The notes below the pieces were generated by a model. That model was not told where the DNA came from. It did no database searches and saw nothing but the letters and a program-made list of their open reading frames with translations. A stretch of DNA of 64,000 bases from Thiocapsa imhoffii (GTDB taxonomy: Bacteria > Pseudomonadota > Gammaproteobacteria > Chromatiales > Chromatiaceae). The DNA is taken from NCBI RefSeq assembly GCF_016583985.1, contig NZ_NRSD01000013.1, positions 59,187-123,186 on the forward strand, in the 5' to 3' direction. Both the position numbers and the translations under genes were made by a program. Below are positions 46,895 to 55,614 of this stretch, piece after piece. Positions within the stretch are counted from its first letter, which is position 1. Every line of letters begins with the position of its first letter.

Positions 46895-47197
46895 ATGAAG
46901 AACAAGATCTACGAAGGCATCGACCAACAGCCCGGCGGAGCCATGACACCCACGGCTAACGTCATTCGCGATGCCTGGGTGTTTGGGATTATTCCCACCG
47001 ATGAGACCTGCGCAGGCTGGAGCAGCCAGCGCATCGAACAGCTTTACGAACAGGTCAGTGTGGCCTGGAAGCCCTATGGCCATCTGCCCTCCCGACTCCC
47101 TCCCGATCTTCGGGAACGGCATGAGCAGATCTACTCAGCGGCCATCGCGAGGGCCCGGGACGCAGGCTGGAACCCCGCTCTCGGCGAAAACGACTAA
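46895..47197 (+). CDS. Conserved small protein of unknown function
   Basis: The 100-residue soluble product starts MKNKIYEGIDQQPGGAMTPT and contains RDAWVFGIIPTDETCAGW, then a helical segment RIEQLYEQVSVAW and LPPDLRERHEQIY. No signal peptide, membrane helix or metal motif. The text of the protein looks like a compact conserved family, but I cannot name one. An in-frame ATG at 46853 is unlikely because it lies inside the upstream hairpin. It precedes the bacteriohemerythrin gene on the same strand by about 100 bp. Confidence 0.6.
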   Translation: MKNKIYEGIDQQPGGAMTPTANVIRDAWVFGIIPTDETCAGWSSQRIEQLYEQVSVAWKPYGHLPSRLPPDLRERHEQIYSAAIARARDAGWNPALGEND

Positions 47198-47299
47198 ACT
47201 CAAGACGACACCGAACGACGATAGACCAGGCCGCGTCTTACGATCCGTTGGGAGCCGCGGCCCGCATGCTGATCACCACGGACGACGCGAGAGGGTTTC

Positions 47300-47797
47300 A
47301 TGAGGATCCCGTTTGCCTGGCACGACGATTGGGCCTTGCAGATCCCGGTTATCGATCACGAACATCGCGAACTCGTCGAGATCCTCGCGGCGATCCTCGA
47401 TCGTTTCGTGGATGAAGATGATGTGCCGGAGGGTCCCACCCACCTCCACCAGGCCCTCATCGAACTCGGGGAAGCGGCGCGCGAGCACTTCAGTCGCGAA
47501 GAGGCGTTGATGCGCGCGATCGACTACGAGGATGTCACCGAACACCAAACCGAGCATGCCCTGCTCATGGCCGAATACACGGATCTGATCCGCCAGTGGC
47601 AGATCGCTGGCAAACAGCGACTCACCGTGACGGACCAGCAGCTTATCCACGACTGGATCCTTGATCACATCCTCGGCGCGGACCGTGACTTCGCCAAAGC
47701 CTGTCTGCGGCAGGACCTCCACCCCGATCAGCGTGCTCGGCTCGTCGCTGTTCCGCCGCGTCCCCGTCCCCTCAGGACGGACCAAACAGATCCTTGA
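47300..47797 (+). CDS. Bacteriohemerythrin
   Basis: Bacteriohemerythrins bind oxygen at a di-iron site and may store or sense it, relevant for a microaerophile or anaerobe. The 165-residue four-helix protein has the full ligand set in the expected spacing: His22 (DHEHRELV), His63 and Glu67 (EHFSREEAL), His82 and His86 (EHQTEHALL), His117 and Asp122 (IHDWILD). GAGAGGG lies just before the ATG. A C-terminal tail of about 25 residues beyond the core overlaps the 3' end of sdhB by 26 bp on the opposite strand. Confidence 0.93.
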   Translation: MRIPFAWHDDWALQIPVIDHEHRELVEILAAILDRFVDEDDVPEGPTHLHQALIELGEAAREHFSREEALMRAIDYEDVTEHQTEHALLMAEYTDLIRQWQIAGKQRLTVTDQQLIHDWILDHILGADRDFAKACLRQDLHPDQRARLVAVPPRPRPLRTDQTDP

Positions 47798-48527
47798 ACA
47801 TCTGCACCGTTGTCTGCCGGCCCAACTCGCCGATGGCGGTCGTCAGCGGAATCTCTTTCGGGCAGACCCGGACACAGTTCTGTGCCTGACCACAATCACT
47901 CAGGCCACCGTCACCCATGATGGCGTGGAGCCGCTCGCGGGCATCGTATCGACCGGTCGGATGGGCATTCATCAGGCGCACCTGCGCGAGCGGGGCCGGT
48001 CCTAGGAAGTCCGAATGGGGGCCGAACTGCGGACAAGCCGCCATGCAGCAACCGCAGGACATGCAACGGCTGTAGAGATAGTTCGCCGCCCATTCATTCG
48101 GTCCGATGCGCGGCGCGCCCTCATGAATGTCCCAAAGCCCGTCGATGCGAACCCAAGCCTTGACCTGTTTCAGCCCCTCATCGATGCGCGTGCGATCGAC
48201 CAGCAGATCGCGCACGACGGGGAATTTCGGCAAGGGTTCGAGCCGGATCGGCTGCGTCAGCGACGCGACCAGGGCCGAGCAGGAGGGACGTGGCACGCCA
48301 TTGATGAGCATGGCGCAGGACCCGCAGACCTCCTCCATGCAGTTATGGTCCCAGACCACCGGATCAACGCGCTCGCCCGTGGTCGTCACCGGATGCTCGC
48401 GCAGCGCCATCAGCAGCGAGACGACATTATGATCCGGGTGACCGGGGAGTTTGAATTCCTGCCAATAGGAGGGGCTGTCAGGGCGATCCTGACGACGGAC
48501 ACGGAGATGGATCGATTGCTCGGTCAT
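47772..48527 (-). CDS. sdhB: Succinate:quinone oxidoreductase iron-sulfur subunit
   Basis: SdhB carries electrons from the flavoprotein to the membrane haems through three clusters. The 251-residue protein has the [2Fe-2S] set Cys63, Cys68, Cys71 and Cys83 (EEVCGSCAMLING), the first CMSCGCCMAACP group at about 155-166 and CGQAQNCVRVCP near 210. The wording matches the Bacillus-type enzyme. The ATG at 48527 is preferred; a TTG at 48542 is open. It is the last gene of sdhC-sdhA-sdhB, 40 bp after sdhA. Confidence 0.92.
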   Translation of the reverse strand: MTEQSIHLRVRRQDRPDSPSYWQEFKLPGHPDHNVVSLLMALREHPVTTTGERVDPVVWDHNCMEEVCGSCAMLINGVPRPSCSALVASLTQPIRLEPLPKFPVVRDLLVDRTRIDEGLKQVKAWVRIDGLWDIHEGAPRIGPNEWAANYLYSRCMSCGCCMAACPQFGPHSDFLGPAPLAQVRLMNAHPTGRYDARERLHAIMGDGGLSDCGQAQNCVRVCPKEIPLTTAIGELGRQTTVQMFKDLFGPS

Positions 48528-48567
48528 GGATGGTCGCACCAAGATGGATCAAAGATGGGGCCGACAT

Positions 48568-50451
48568 TCACCGATAGTCCCTCGGATCCGTCGGTGGAAA
48601 CAGGCTCAGGTCGACCTCCTGATAGTGAATCCGCGGACCGTCATCATGATGCTCGGCGATGGTTGTCTTCAGCCACTGGTGGTTATTCTCCTGCCAGCGC
48701 GCCCGATAGGCCTCGAACGCCGGATCACCGGGAAAGGTCCCCGCGGGGATCGGCAGTGCGAACGCGGGTTTGTAGTGGGCCCCGCGACACTCATCACGCG
48801 CCAACGCACCCTGCGCGACCACCTTGGCCAGCGTGATCATGTCGCGCAACTGCCGGGCAAACACCAGGCCCTGATGCGCCCAGGGATTGGCAGCGCCGAA
48901 ATCAACCCGATCCAGACGCTCCGCAAGCTGCCGCAGTTCGCTCAATGCCGACTCCAACTGCGGATTGGCGCGCACGACGCCCACCTTGGCGGTCATGAGC
49001 GCACCCAGATCCTGGTGGATCCGATACGGACATTCACTCCCCTGGCCCTCCTGGATGGCTCTATTGAGGCCCTGTTGGCGCGCGACCTCATCAGCAATCA
49101 GATCTTCACGCACGCCGGGGCGGGTGCCGGCGAAACCTTTCAGATAACTCACCACCGACTCGCCCGCCACCCGCCCCGAGTAGCTGGCCGAGAGCAGCGA
49201 GTTCGCGCCCAAACGATTGGCCCCGTGATAGGCATAGTCACACTCGCCGCAGGCATAGAGACCCGGGATGTTGGTTGCATGATTGCGCACGCTCCCGTTT
49301 GCGATGCCGCCATCCGCGGCCCGCTCGAAGTCCACCCACAGCCCCCCCATGCCATAGTGGGCGGCGGGGAATATTTCCATCGGCTCGGTGACCGGATCCA
49401 CCCCCGCGAATTTGCGATAGATCTCCAGAATGGCGCCCAGACGCGTGGAGATGAAGGCCTGATCAAGATGCGTCAAATCCAGATAGACGCGATCGCCACC
49501 ACCGAGCCCCAAGCCCATCTCTTGGGTCACCGTCCAAATCGCCCGCGCGGCCTCGTCACGGGCGACCGTGTTGCCGTAGGTTGGGAAAAATTCCTCCAGA
49601 AAGTAGAAGCGCTCCACTTCGGGAATGGTCCGCGGTGGGCGTCGATCGCCGGGCGTTCGCGGTACCCAAATCCGCCCGCCCTCGCCACGCGCCGCTTCAC
49701 TCATCAGCCGCGTTTTATCGTGCCCGATCATCGCCGTGGGATGGAACTGGAAGAACTCGGCATTGGCCAGCCAGGCACCCTGTTGATAGCAACGGCTCGC
49801 TGCCGCGCCGGTCGAGTTGGTCGAGGTGGTGGTCTTGGGCGCATAGAGCTGGCCCATTCCGCCGGTTGCCATGACCACCGCGTCCGCCATGAAGGCGCGC
49901 ACCTCGAGACTGCGCAGATCCATCGCCACGATGCCCCGGCAGACGCCCGCCTCATCACGGAGCAACGAGAGAAACTCCCACCACTCGTGCTTGATCACCC
50001 GCCCCTCGGACTCGAGCCGCCGAACCTGTTGATCGACACCATAGAGCAGCTGCTGTCCGGTACTGGCCCCAGCGAAACAGGTCCGTTTGTTCTTCACCCC
50101 ACCGAATAGACGCTGATCGAGCAGTCCCTCCGGCGTGCGTGAAAAGGTCACCCCCATGCGCTCGAAGGTTCGAATCAATCCGGGGGCGTCCTCGCACATG
50201 CTCTTCACTGGAGGCTGATTGGCCAGATACTCGCCGCCCTTGATTGTATCGATGATGTGCTGCCGCACCGAATCATGCTGTCCCTTGGTGTCGAGCACGG
50301 CATTGACACCGCCTTGCGCACACACCGAATGGCTCCGCTTCACCTCAAAGAGCGAAAGCAGGGTCACCGTGAAGCCCGCATCCGCGATCCGCACGGTCGC
50401 CCAGAGGCCACCGAGCCCACCCCCAACGACGATCACGCTCGGTTGACTCAT
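48568..50451 (-). CDS. sdhA: Succinate:quinone oxidoreductase flavoprotein subunit, Bacillus-type
   Basis: The 627-residue flavoprotein oxidises succinate or reduces fumarate. It starts MSQPSVIVVGGGLGG, has KRSHSVCAQGG with the covalent-FAD His41, LANQPPVKSMCEDAPGLI, FHPTAM and MSEAARGEGG at the substrate site, HYGMGGLWVDFE, and GANRLGANSLLSA. These blocks agree with Bacillus subtilis SdhA far more than with E. coli SdhA or FrdA. The ATG overlaps the sdhC stop (ATGA). A ten-residue proline/arginine-rich insert after GGRIWVPRT is specific to this sequence. Confidence 0.93.
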   Translation of the reverse strand: MSQPSVIVVGGGLGGLWATVRIADAGFTVTLLSLFEVKRSHSVCAQGGVNAVLDTKGQHDSVRQHIIDTIKGGEYLANQPPVKSMCEDAPGLIRTFERMGVTFSRTPEGLLDQRLFGGVKNKRTCFAGASTGQQLLYGVDQQVRRLESEGRVIKHEWWEFLSLLRDEAGVCRGIVAMDLRSLEVRAFMADAVVMATGGMGQLYAPKTTTSTNSTGAAASRCYQQGAWLANAEFFQFHPTAMIGHDKTRLMSEAARGEGGRIWVPRTPGDRRPPRTIPEVERFYFLEEFFPTYGNTVARDEAARAIWTVTQEMGLGLGGGDRVYLDLTHLDQAFISTRLGAILEIYRKFAGVDPVTEPMEIFPAAHYGMGGLWVDFERAADGGIANGSVRNHATNIPGLYACGECDYAYHGANRLGANSLLSASYSGRVAGESVVSYLKGFAGTRPGVREDLIADEVARQQGLNRAIQEGQGSECPYRIHQDLGALMTAKVGVVRANPQLESALSELRQLAERLDRVDFGAANPWAHQGLVFARQLRDMITLAKVVAQGALARDECRGAHYKPAFALPIPAGTFPGDPAFEAYRARWQENNHQWLKTTIAEHHDDGPRIHYQEVDLSLFPPTDPRDYR

Positions 50452-51080
50452 CTCAGGAACCCCATCAGTCCGTGGAGACCGAGCGCGGCCAGCAGCAACC
50501 CGAACAGCACACAGAACCCGCCGAACAGACGCTGCGCGCGCACCGAGGTGGTCACGCCCCAGGCGATCGCCATCGATGAGAGCCCATTGGCAAAGTGGAA
50601 CACCGAGAGCAACAAACCCACCACATAAACGCCAAGCAACCAGGGCTGAGAGAGCAGCGCCTGCATGTGTGTGTACAGATCCTCTGCCACTGCCGGATCC
50701 CAAAACCCCTGGATGCGCGTCATGCCCACGTGCAGCAATAAAAAGAACAGGATGCCGATACCCGAAATGCGCTGCATCCAATACAAGTGATTGCGCGGAT
50801 AGCGGTAACGCAAGAGTTCGGAGCGCATCTGCGCCGAGATCACCAATCCATACCCGGCATGGAACAAGAGTGGCAGAGCGATCACGAAGATCTCGAGCAG
50901 GGGCAAATAATTCATCCCCTTGAGCGCGGCAACCACCTGCTCGTTGTAATGCTCGGCGCCCAAGCGCGACTGCGAATTCTCCCAGAGATGGAAGATCAGG
51001 AAGGCCCCGACCGGGATCAGCCCAAGCAGGGAATGCACCCGGCGCAGCAGGAAATGCGGGTTGTCGATGGATGTTGACAT
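50448..51080 (-). CDS. sdhC: Cytochrome b558-type membrane subunit of succinate:quinone oxidoreductase
   Basis: This 210-residue single membrane subunit anchors the enzyme and carries two haems in type-B complexes. It has five hydrophobic helices and all four haem-ligand type histidines at the positions expected from the B. subtilis protein: His16 (RRVHSLLG), His74 (LLFHAGYG), His117 (LLLHVGMTR) and His162 (VFHFANG). RRVHSLLGLIPVG is a family marker. The ATG at 51080 is preferred. There is no sdhD, consistent with the one-subunit anchor. It is the first gene of the operon. Confidence 0.92.
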   Translation of the reverse strand: MSTSIDNPHFLLRRVHSLLGLIPVGAFLIFHLWENSQSRLGAEHYNEQVVAALKGMNYLPLLEIFVIALPLLFHAGYGLVISAQMRSELLRYRYPRNHLYWMQRISGIGILFFLLLHVGMTRIQGFWDPAVAEDLYTHMQALLSQPWLLGVYVVGLLLSVFHFANGLSSMAIAWGVTTSVRAQRLFGGFCVLFGLLLAALGLHGLMGFLR

Positions 51081-51317
51081 AGGCGAGCTGGACCACGAGA
51101 AGCAGCCGACAGGATACCCGCAACGGCTTATCACGAACCTGATCGAACGCAGTCCAGCTCCATCTTCGTGGTCGCCTCACCGCGCCGGCGCATCGCGATC
51201 ATGCCCCGCTGATTCCGATCAACGATCGTTCGGCGTCCTCCGTTCGTTGTGAAACAGTCAAGGGGGTCGTTTCGGTGCTTTCCTCAAGCGGTGGATGCGC
51301 AATCCGCTGACAGCGGA

Positions 51318-52070
51318 TCAATTCTCCTGTCTCGGTTCCACCATGATGGGCTTGATCGCATGCAGGATGTTAGCGAAAAGATGGCGGTGCTCCGCCTCCT
51401 CCCGCGCCAACAGGGCCTTCATGTGCGCACGGCGAGTGGGCCTGGTGAAGCAAGCTGGGCAGGAATCGGGGACGATCGGCAGTCTGGCGCTTTCGGCAAA
51501 ATCCGCAGTCTGACGCTCGCGACAATAGACGAGCGGGCGGATGATGCGCACGTCGCCATCCTGATTCAGATAGTGCGCCTTCATGGTGCGCAATTGCCCA
51601 CCGTGGAACAACGACATCAGCAGGCTCTCGGCGAGATCGTCGAGATGCTGGGCGAGGGCGAGCACGCCATAGCCCTGTTCGCGGCAGATCCGGTACATGA
51701 TGCCGCGCTTCATGCGCGAGCAATAGGCGCAGAATGAGTCCCCATCCATATGCTGCTGCGCCTGCTCCATCAGCGGCTGTTGTTCGTAGAACCAAGGCAC
51801 GCCCAGACGCGCATAGTAGTCTTTGAGAGGCTCCGGATCGAAGCCCGGCACCTGCGGGTCCACAGTCAGCACCGCGAGTTCAAAACGCACCGGAGCATAG
51901 GTGCGCAGATGCGCCAAAATCTGCAGCAGTGAGAGCGAATCCTTACCGCCGGAGACGCCCAGCAGGATCCGATCACCCTCGCCGATCATCTGAAAGTCTG
52001 CGATCGCCCGCCCCACCTGACGGAGCAAGGATTTCGGTGGCTTGACCACACACGGATCAGGATCTGGCAT
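51318..52070 (-). CDS. ttcA: tRNA 2-thiocytidine synthetase TtcA
   Basis: TtcA thiolates cytidine-32 of tRNA using ATP and a [4Fe-4S] cluster. The 250-residue protein has the PP-loop SGGKDS at residues 40-45, the cluster cysteines CAYC (with GDSFCAYCSRMKRG) and CPAC, and the ALAQHLDDLAESLLMSLFHGG block. The ATG at 52070 is preferred over an upstream in-frame start. Its first codons overlap the end of the phosphoesterase gene by 14 bp. Confidence 0.94.
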   Translation of the reverse strand: MPDPDPCVVKPPKSLLRQVGRAIADFQMIGEGDRILLGVSGGKDSLSLLQILAHLRTYAPVRFELAVLTVDPQVPGFDPEPLKDYYARLGVPWFYEQQPLMEQAQQHMDGDSFCAYCSRMKRGIMYRICREQGYGVLALAQHLDDLAESLLMSLFHGGQLRTMKAHYLNQDGDVRIIRPLVYCRERQTADFAESARLPIVPDSCPACFTRPTRRAHMKALLAREEAEHRHLFANILHAIKPIMVEPRQEN

Positions 52071-52686
52071 GCGCAGACACCTCGGTGGGCGCGGTCTCAC
52101 CAGAGCGGGTGCGCGGCGATCTGGGGTGACGCGCGGGGAGCGGAAAGCGATGCACCGCGACCGACCAATCCGCGATGGTCGCGCTCAACACCAGGCAAGA
52201 GGGCCCACCCCCGGTGCGGGTGCGCCCCGCCGCGCCCGGATTCAGAATCCAGGGCGCGGCGGTTTGGTCCACCACCAAGCGATGGCTATGACCATAGAGG
52301 ATCGCCCGCGCGCTCGGGAAGCGTTCGCGCAGTCGTCGATGGCGGTCACGCGCCGCGCTCTGGTGGCCATGGATCACGATCAGTTGTCCGCCCGGCAGGG
52401 AGATGTCCAACCATTGCGGCAATTCACAGAGCAGTTCCCGATCCGGCAGCGGCCACTTGGTCGCGACATCATTGTTCCCGAACACCGCCAGGACATGCCC
52501 CAGTCGGGGCCGCAGACGCGCCAGCACCCCAGCGCTGCCGATGTCCCCGCCATGCACCGCGAGATCACAGTCACGCACCACCTCATCCACTCGGGCATCA
52601 AGCACGCCATGGGTATCGGAGAGCAGCGCCACGCGGAGGGACCGACCGGGAATCCGCACCGCCTGACCGGAAGCCAACGCACGCAT
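52057..52686 (-). CDS. Metallophosphoesterase (YfcE/MJ0936-like)
   Basis: The 209-residue calcineurin-like phosphodiesterase has the five metal motifs in order: SDTHGVLD, HGGDIG, FGNND, IHGHQS and YGHSH, with a C-terminal NPGA segment, as in YfcE and archaeal MJ0936-type enzymes that act on phosphodiesters in vitro. The physiological substrate is unknown. The C-terminal 35 residues are Arg/Ser-rich and not conserved. It lies between the quinone-reductase gene (3 bp) and ttcA (14-bp overlap), so a three-gene transcript is likely. Confidence 0.88.
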   Translation of the reverse strand: MRALASGQAVRIPGRSLRVALLSDTHGVLDARVDEVVRDCDLAVHGGDIGSAGVLARLRPRLGHVLAVFGNNDVATKWPLPDRELLCELPQWLDISLPGGQLIVIHGHQSAARDRHRRLRERFPSARAILYGHSHRLVVDQTAAPWILNPGAAGRTRTGGGPSCLVLSATIADWSVAVHRFPLPARHPRSPRTRSGETAPTEVSAHARS

Positions 52687-52689
52687 GGG

Positions 52690-53688
52690 TCAATCCATCA
52701 CCAGTGCGAGCTTGCCGGTGACGTGCCCCTTCTCGATCAATCTGTGCGCCGCTTCCGCTTGTGTCAGTGGGAAGGTTTGGGAGACATGGATCTGGAGATC
52801 CCCGTGGTCGATCAACTTGGCACAGCGCCGAAGAATGTCACCCTGATGGGTCCGTGCTCGTGGCAGGTCACGCAGCATTGGGGTCAGCATCAACTCGAGA
52901 CTGATACGCAGATTACGCATCCGCGCCTCCGTGAGGTCCAACTCGGGCCCAGGGTCGAGGATGGTCACCAGATCCCCGTAATGCGCCATGGCCGGGATGG
53001 TCTGCCGGAACACCTCAGGGCCAATGGTATCAAGCGCAATGTCCACGCCTTGCCCCTCGCTCCATTTCATGATGGAGGCGACCAGATCCTCTTCCTGGTA
53101 ATTGATGCAATACTCAGCACCGAGCGCATGCACGAAGTCAGCCTTCTCGGGACTGCTGACCGTCGTGCAAACCCGGGCACCCGCGGCCTTGGCGAGTTGG
53201 ATCGCGACATGACCCACCCCACCCGCACCGCCATGGATCAGCACCCGCTGACCTTCGCTCAGACGTGCGCGATCGTGCAATGCTTCCCATGCCGTCAGCA
53301 AGACGAGTGGTGCCGCACCAGCCTGAATGAAATCGACCGCACGCGGCTTCGCCTGTGCCAGTTGATTGTCGAGCACGATATACTCGGCGTAGTTGCCAAC
53401 GGATCCACCGATGCCGCCCCAGCAGAACCAGACCTCATCACCCGGCTTGAAACGCGTCACCCCAGCGCCCGCGGCCTCAACCACTCCGGCCCCATCGCAT
53501 CCCAAAACGGCCGGCAGACCGTCCGGCACCAAGGGGCCATTCCGACGTACCTTCGTATCCACCGGATTGACTCCGGCCGCCTTGAGCTTGACCAGGATAT
53601 CGTCCGGGCCACCGATCTCGGGGGCCGGCCGTTCGACCACCTGGAGAACGGAGGGTCCGCCGGTCTCGCGTATCTCGATTGCCTTCAT
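52690..53688 (-). CDS. Zinc-independent quinone oxidoreductase (MDR/QOR-type alcohol dehydrogenase superfamily)
   Basis: The 332-residue NADPH-dependent protein begins MKAIEIRETGGPSVL and has the catalytic-domain NPVDTKVRRNG, LGCDGAGVVEAAG, then the cofactor-binding GGAGGVGHVAIQLAKAAGA, which marks the medium-chain reductase/quinone-oxidoreductase group; the structural-zinc cysteine loop is missing. Its role may be quinone or enal detoxification, unproved. GAGG lies upstream of an ATG at 53694 as well, so the start is uncertain by two codons. Confidence 0.87.
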   Translation of the reverse strand: MKAIEIRETGGPSVLQVVERPAPEIGGPDDILVKLKAAGVNPVDTKVRRNGPLVPDGLPAVLGCDGAGVVEAAGAGVTRFKPGDEVWFCWGGIGGSVGNYAEYIVLDNQLAQAKPRAVDFIQAGAAPLVLLTAWEALHDRARLSEGQRVLIHGGAGGVGHVAIQLAKAAGARVCTTVSSPEKADFVHALGAEYCINYQEEDLVASIMKWSEGQGVDIALDTIGPEVFRQTIPAMAHYGDLVTILDPGPELDLTEARMRNLRISLELMLTPMLRDLPRARTHQGDILRRCAKLIDHGDLQIHVSQTFPLTQAEAAHRLIEKGHVTGKLALVMD

Positions 53689-53837
53689 GGGCATGTCACC
53701 TCGTGTCGTGAGTCTGATGTATCCACTACCGACAGCAGCAAACCGGGGCATGCTAGCCCCATAGCGAGGTTCGGCACAATCCGCCGACCCCATGCCCCTC
53801 ACCCGCCTGCCCGATCAACACACCGGAGCACGTCGCG

Positions 53838-55412
53838 ATGGCCAGCACATCGAAAACCACATCCACCAAACCGCCCTTGACCATCCGCAATGCCCGCGTC
53901 AAGGATATCCAAGCGATTCGCGCCCTGGTCGCTCGCGTCTACCAGGACAGCGGCATGGGCACCTACTCCCGCGCCATGCTGCTAGGACAGATCCACAACT
54001 TTCCGGAAGGTCAATTCGTTGCCGAATACGAAGGGGCGATCGTCGGTTACTGTGCCACCTTTCTTATCGACGGCACGCTCGCACTCGCGCCCCATACCTG
54101 GGCGGAGATCACCGGGGGCGGCTACGCCTCGCGCCATGACCCGAACGGCGACTACCTCTACGGTATGGAGGTGTGCGTCGACCCCGAATACCGCGGGCTG
54201 CGCCTCGGCCAGCGGCTCTACGACGAACGCAAGAAGCTGGCCCGCTCCTGGGGCGTGAAGGGCATCGTCTTCGGGGGCCGCATGCCCACGCTGGCGAAAC
54301 GACTGCGTCGCTTTGACTCGCCCGAGGCCTATCTCGCGGAGGTCAAGGCCAACCGCTTACGCGATCCGGTGCTGACCTTTCAGATGCGTAATGGCTTCGA
54401 TGTGCTGGGCCTGCTCCCGCGCTACTTACCAGAGGACCAGGATTCCGCAGGCTACGCGGTCCATCTGGTCTGGCGCAACCCCAATGCCCCGGATGAGCAG
54501 GAGGAGCAACGCGCCAAGAGCTATGGGGGACGACTGCCAGACACGGTGCGCGTCGCAACCGTCCAATACATGCAACGTCGGGTTGGCTCTTTCGAAGAGT
54601 TCACCGATTTGGTGCGCTATTTCGTCGACGTCACCGCCGATTACCGCGCGGACTTCGTGGTCTTCCCCGAGCTCTTCACCCTGCAATTGCTTTCCATGGA
54701 GGATCAGGAACTCTCGCCCGCCGAGTCGATCGAGGCCCTGACGAAATACACCGAGCCACTCAAGGGCGCCTTGCGCGACATGGCCGTGCGCTACAACATC
54801 AATATCATTGGCGGCTCGCATCCCACACGCATGCCCAATGGGCGGGTCGAAAACATCTGTTACGTTTGCCTGCGCAGCGGTGAGGTGCATGAACAGGCCA
54901 AGATCCATCCAACACCCAACGAGGTCTATTGGTGGAACATCGAGGGAGGGCAGGCACTGAACGTGATCGAAACCGACTGCGGCCCCATCGGTGTATTGAT
55001 CTGCTATGACAGCGAGTTTCCCGAACTCGGCCGCCACCTCGCCGATCAGGGTGCCAACATCATCTTCGTGCCCTTCTGCACCGATGAGCGTCAATCCTAT
55101 CTGCGCGTGCGTTACTGCGCCCAAGCCCGCGCCATCGAAAATCAATGCTATGTCGCCATGTCCGGCAATGTCGGCAACCTGCCGAAAGTGCACAACATGG
55201 ACATCCAGTACGCTCAGAGCTGCATCCTAACCCCCTGCGATTTCCCCTTCGCGCGCGATGGCATCGCCGCCGACACCACACCCAATGTCGAGACCGTCGC
55301 CTTTGCCGATCTGCGTCTGGAAGCCTTGCGCGCGGCCCGCAACGCAGGCACGGTGCAGAATCTCAAGGACCGTCGGCACGATCTCTATACCACGGTGTGG
55401 CGTGAGCGTTGA
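53838..55412 (+). CDS. Bifunctional GNAT acetyltransferase–nitrilase-superfamily hydrolase
   Basis: The 524-residue protein joins two enzymes. Residues about 15-215 are a GNAT acetyltransferase with the acetyl-CoA-binding YRGLRLGQRLYDE at 118-130 and a preceding YGMEVCV strand. Residues about 236-520 are a carbon-nitrogen hydrolase with the Glu-Lys-Cys triad: Glu278 (FPELF), Lys355 (QAKIHPTPNE) and Cys389 (LICYDSEFPE). The fusion is known as a recurring architecture whose substrate is undefined; deacylating or acylating an amine or amide is a reasonable guess. It is a single gene with its own leader. Confidence 0.92.
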   Translation: MASTSKTTSTKPPLTIRNARVKDIQAIRALVARVYQDSGMGTYSRAMLLGQIHNFPEGQFVAEYEGAIVGYCATFLIDGTLALAPHTWAEITGGGYASRHDPNGDYLYGMEVCVDPEYRGLRLGQRLYDERKKLARSWGVKGIVFGGRMPTLAKRLRRFDSPEAYLAEVKANRLRDPVLTFQMRNGFDVLGLLPRYLPEDQDSAGYAVHLVWRNPNAPDEQEEQRAKSYGGRLPDTVRVATVQYMQRRVGSFEEFTDLVRYFVDVTADYRADFVVFPELFTLQLLSMEDQELSPAESIEALTKYTEPLKGALRDMAVRYNINIIGGSHPTRMPNGRVENICYVCLRSGEVHEQAKIHPTPNEVYWWNIEGGQALNVIETDCGPIGVLICYDSEFPELGRHLADQGANIIFVPFCTDERQSYLRVRYCAQARAIENQCYVAMSGNVGNLPKVHNMDIQYAQSCILTPCDFPFARDGIAADTTPNVETVAFADLRLEALRAARNAGTVQNLKDRRHDLYTTVWRER

Positions 55413-55614
55413 GCAGGCACGAAAACGGTGCGTGCTCGCCGCGACAGGCGTCCGCACACTCTTATAGAGTGGGACTGCATCGCCTTTGTCAGGCCGTCTC
55501 GGCACGCAACCGCTGATTCGCACCAGACCGGCTCAAGTTGGAAGCGGCGTCATCCGATCGAGCAACACCGCAACGGTGGGGGACTCGGCCGTCTCGCCGG
55601 TGGGCGCGACGCCG

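Noticed and set aside
48526..50109. 527-codon open frame antisense to sdhA
   Set aside because: Shadow of the conserved sdhA frame; low-complexity composition, no domain, no ribosome-binding site.
52042..53880. 612-codon open frame antisense to three genes at once
   Set aside because: It spans the start of ttcA, the phosphoesterase and the quinone reductase genes, all with clear motifs; the translation is Arg/His/Gln-rich noise.
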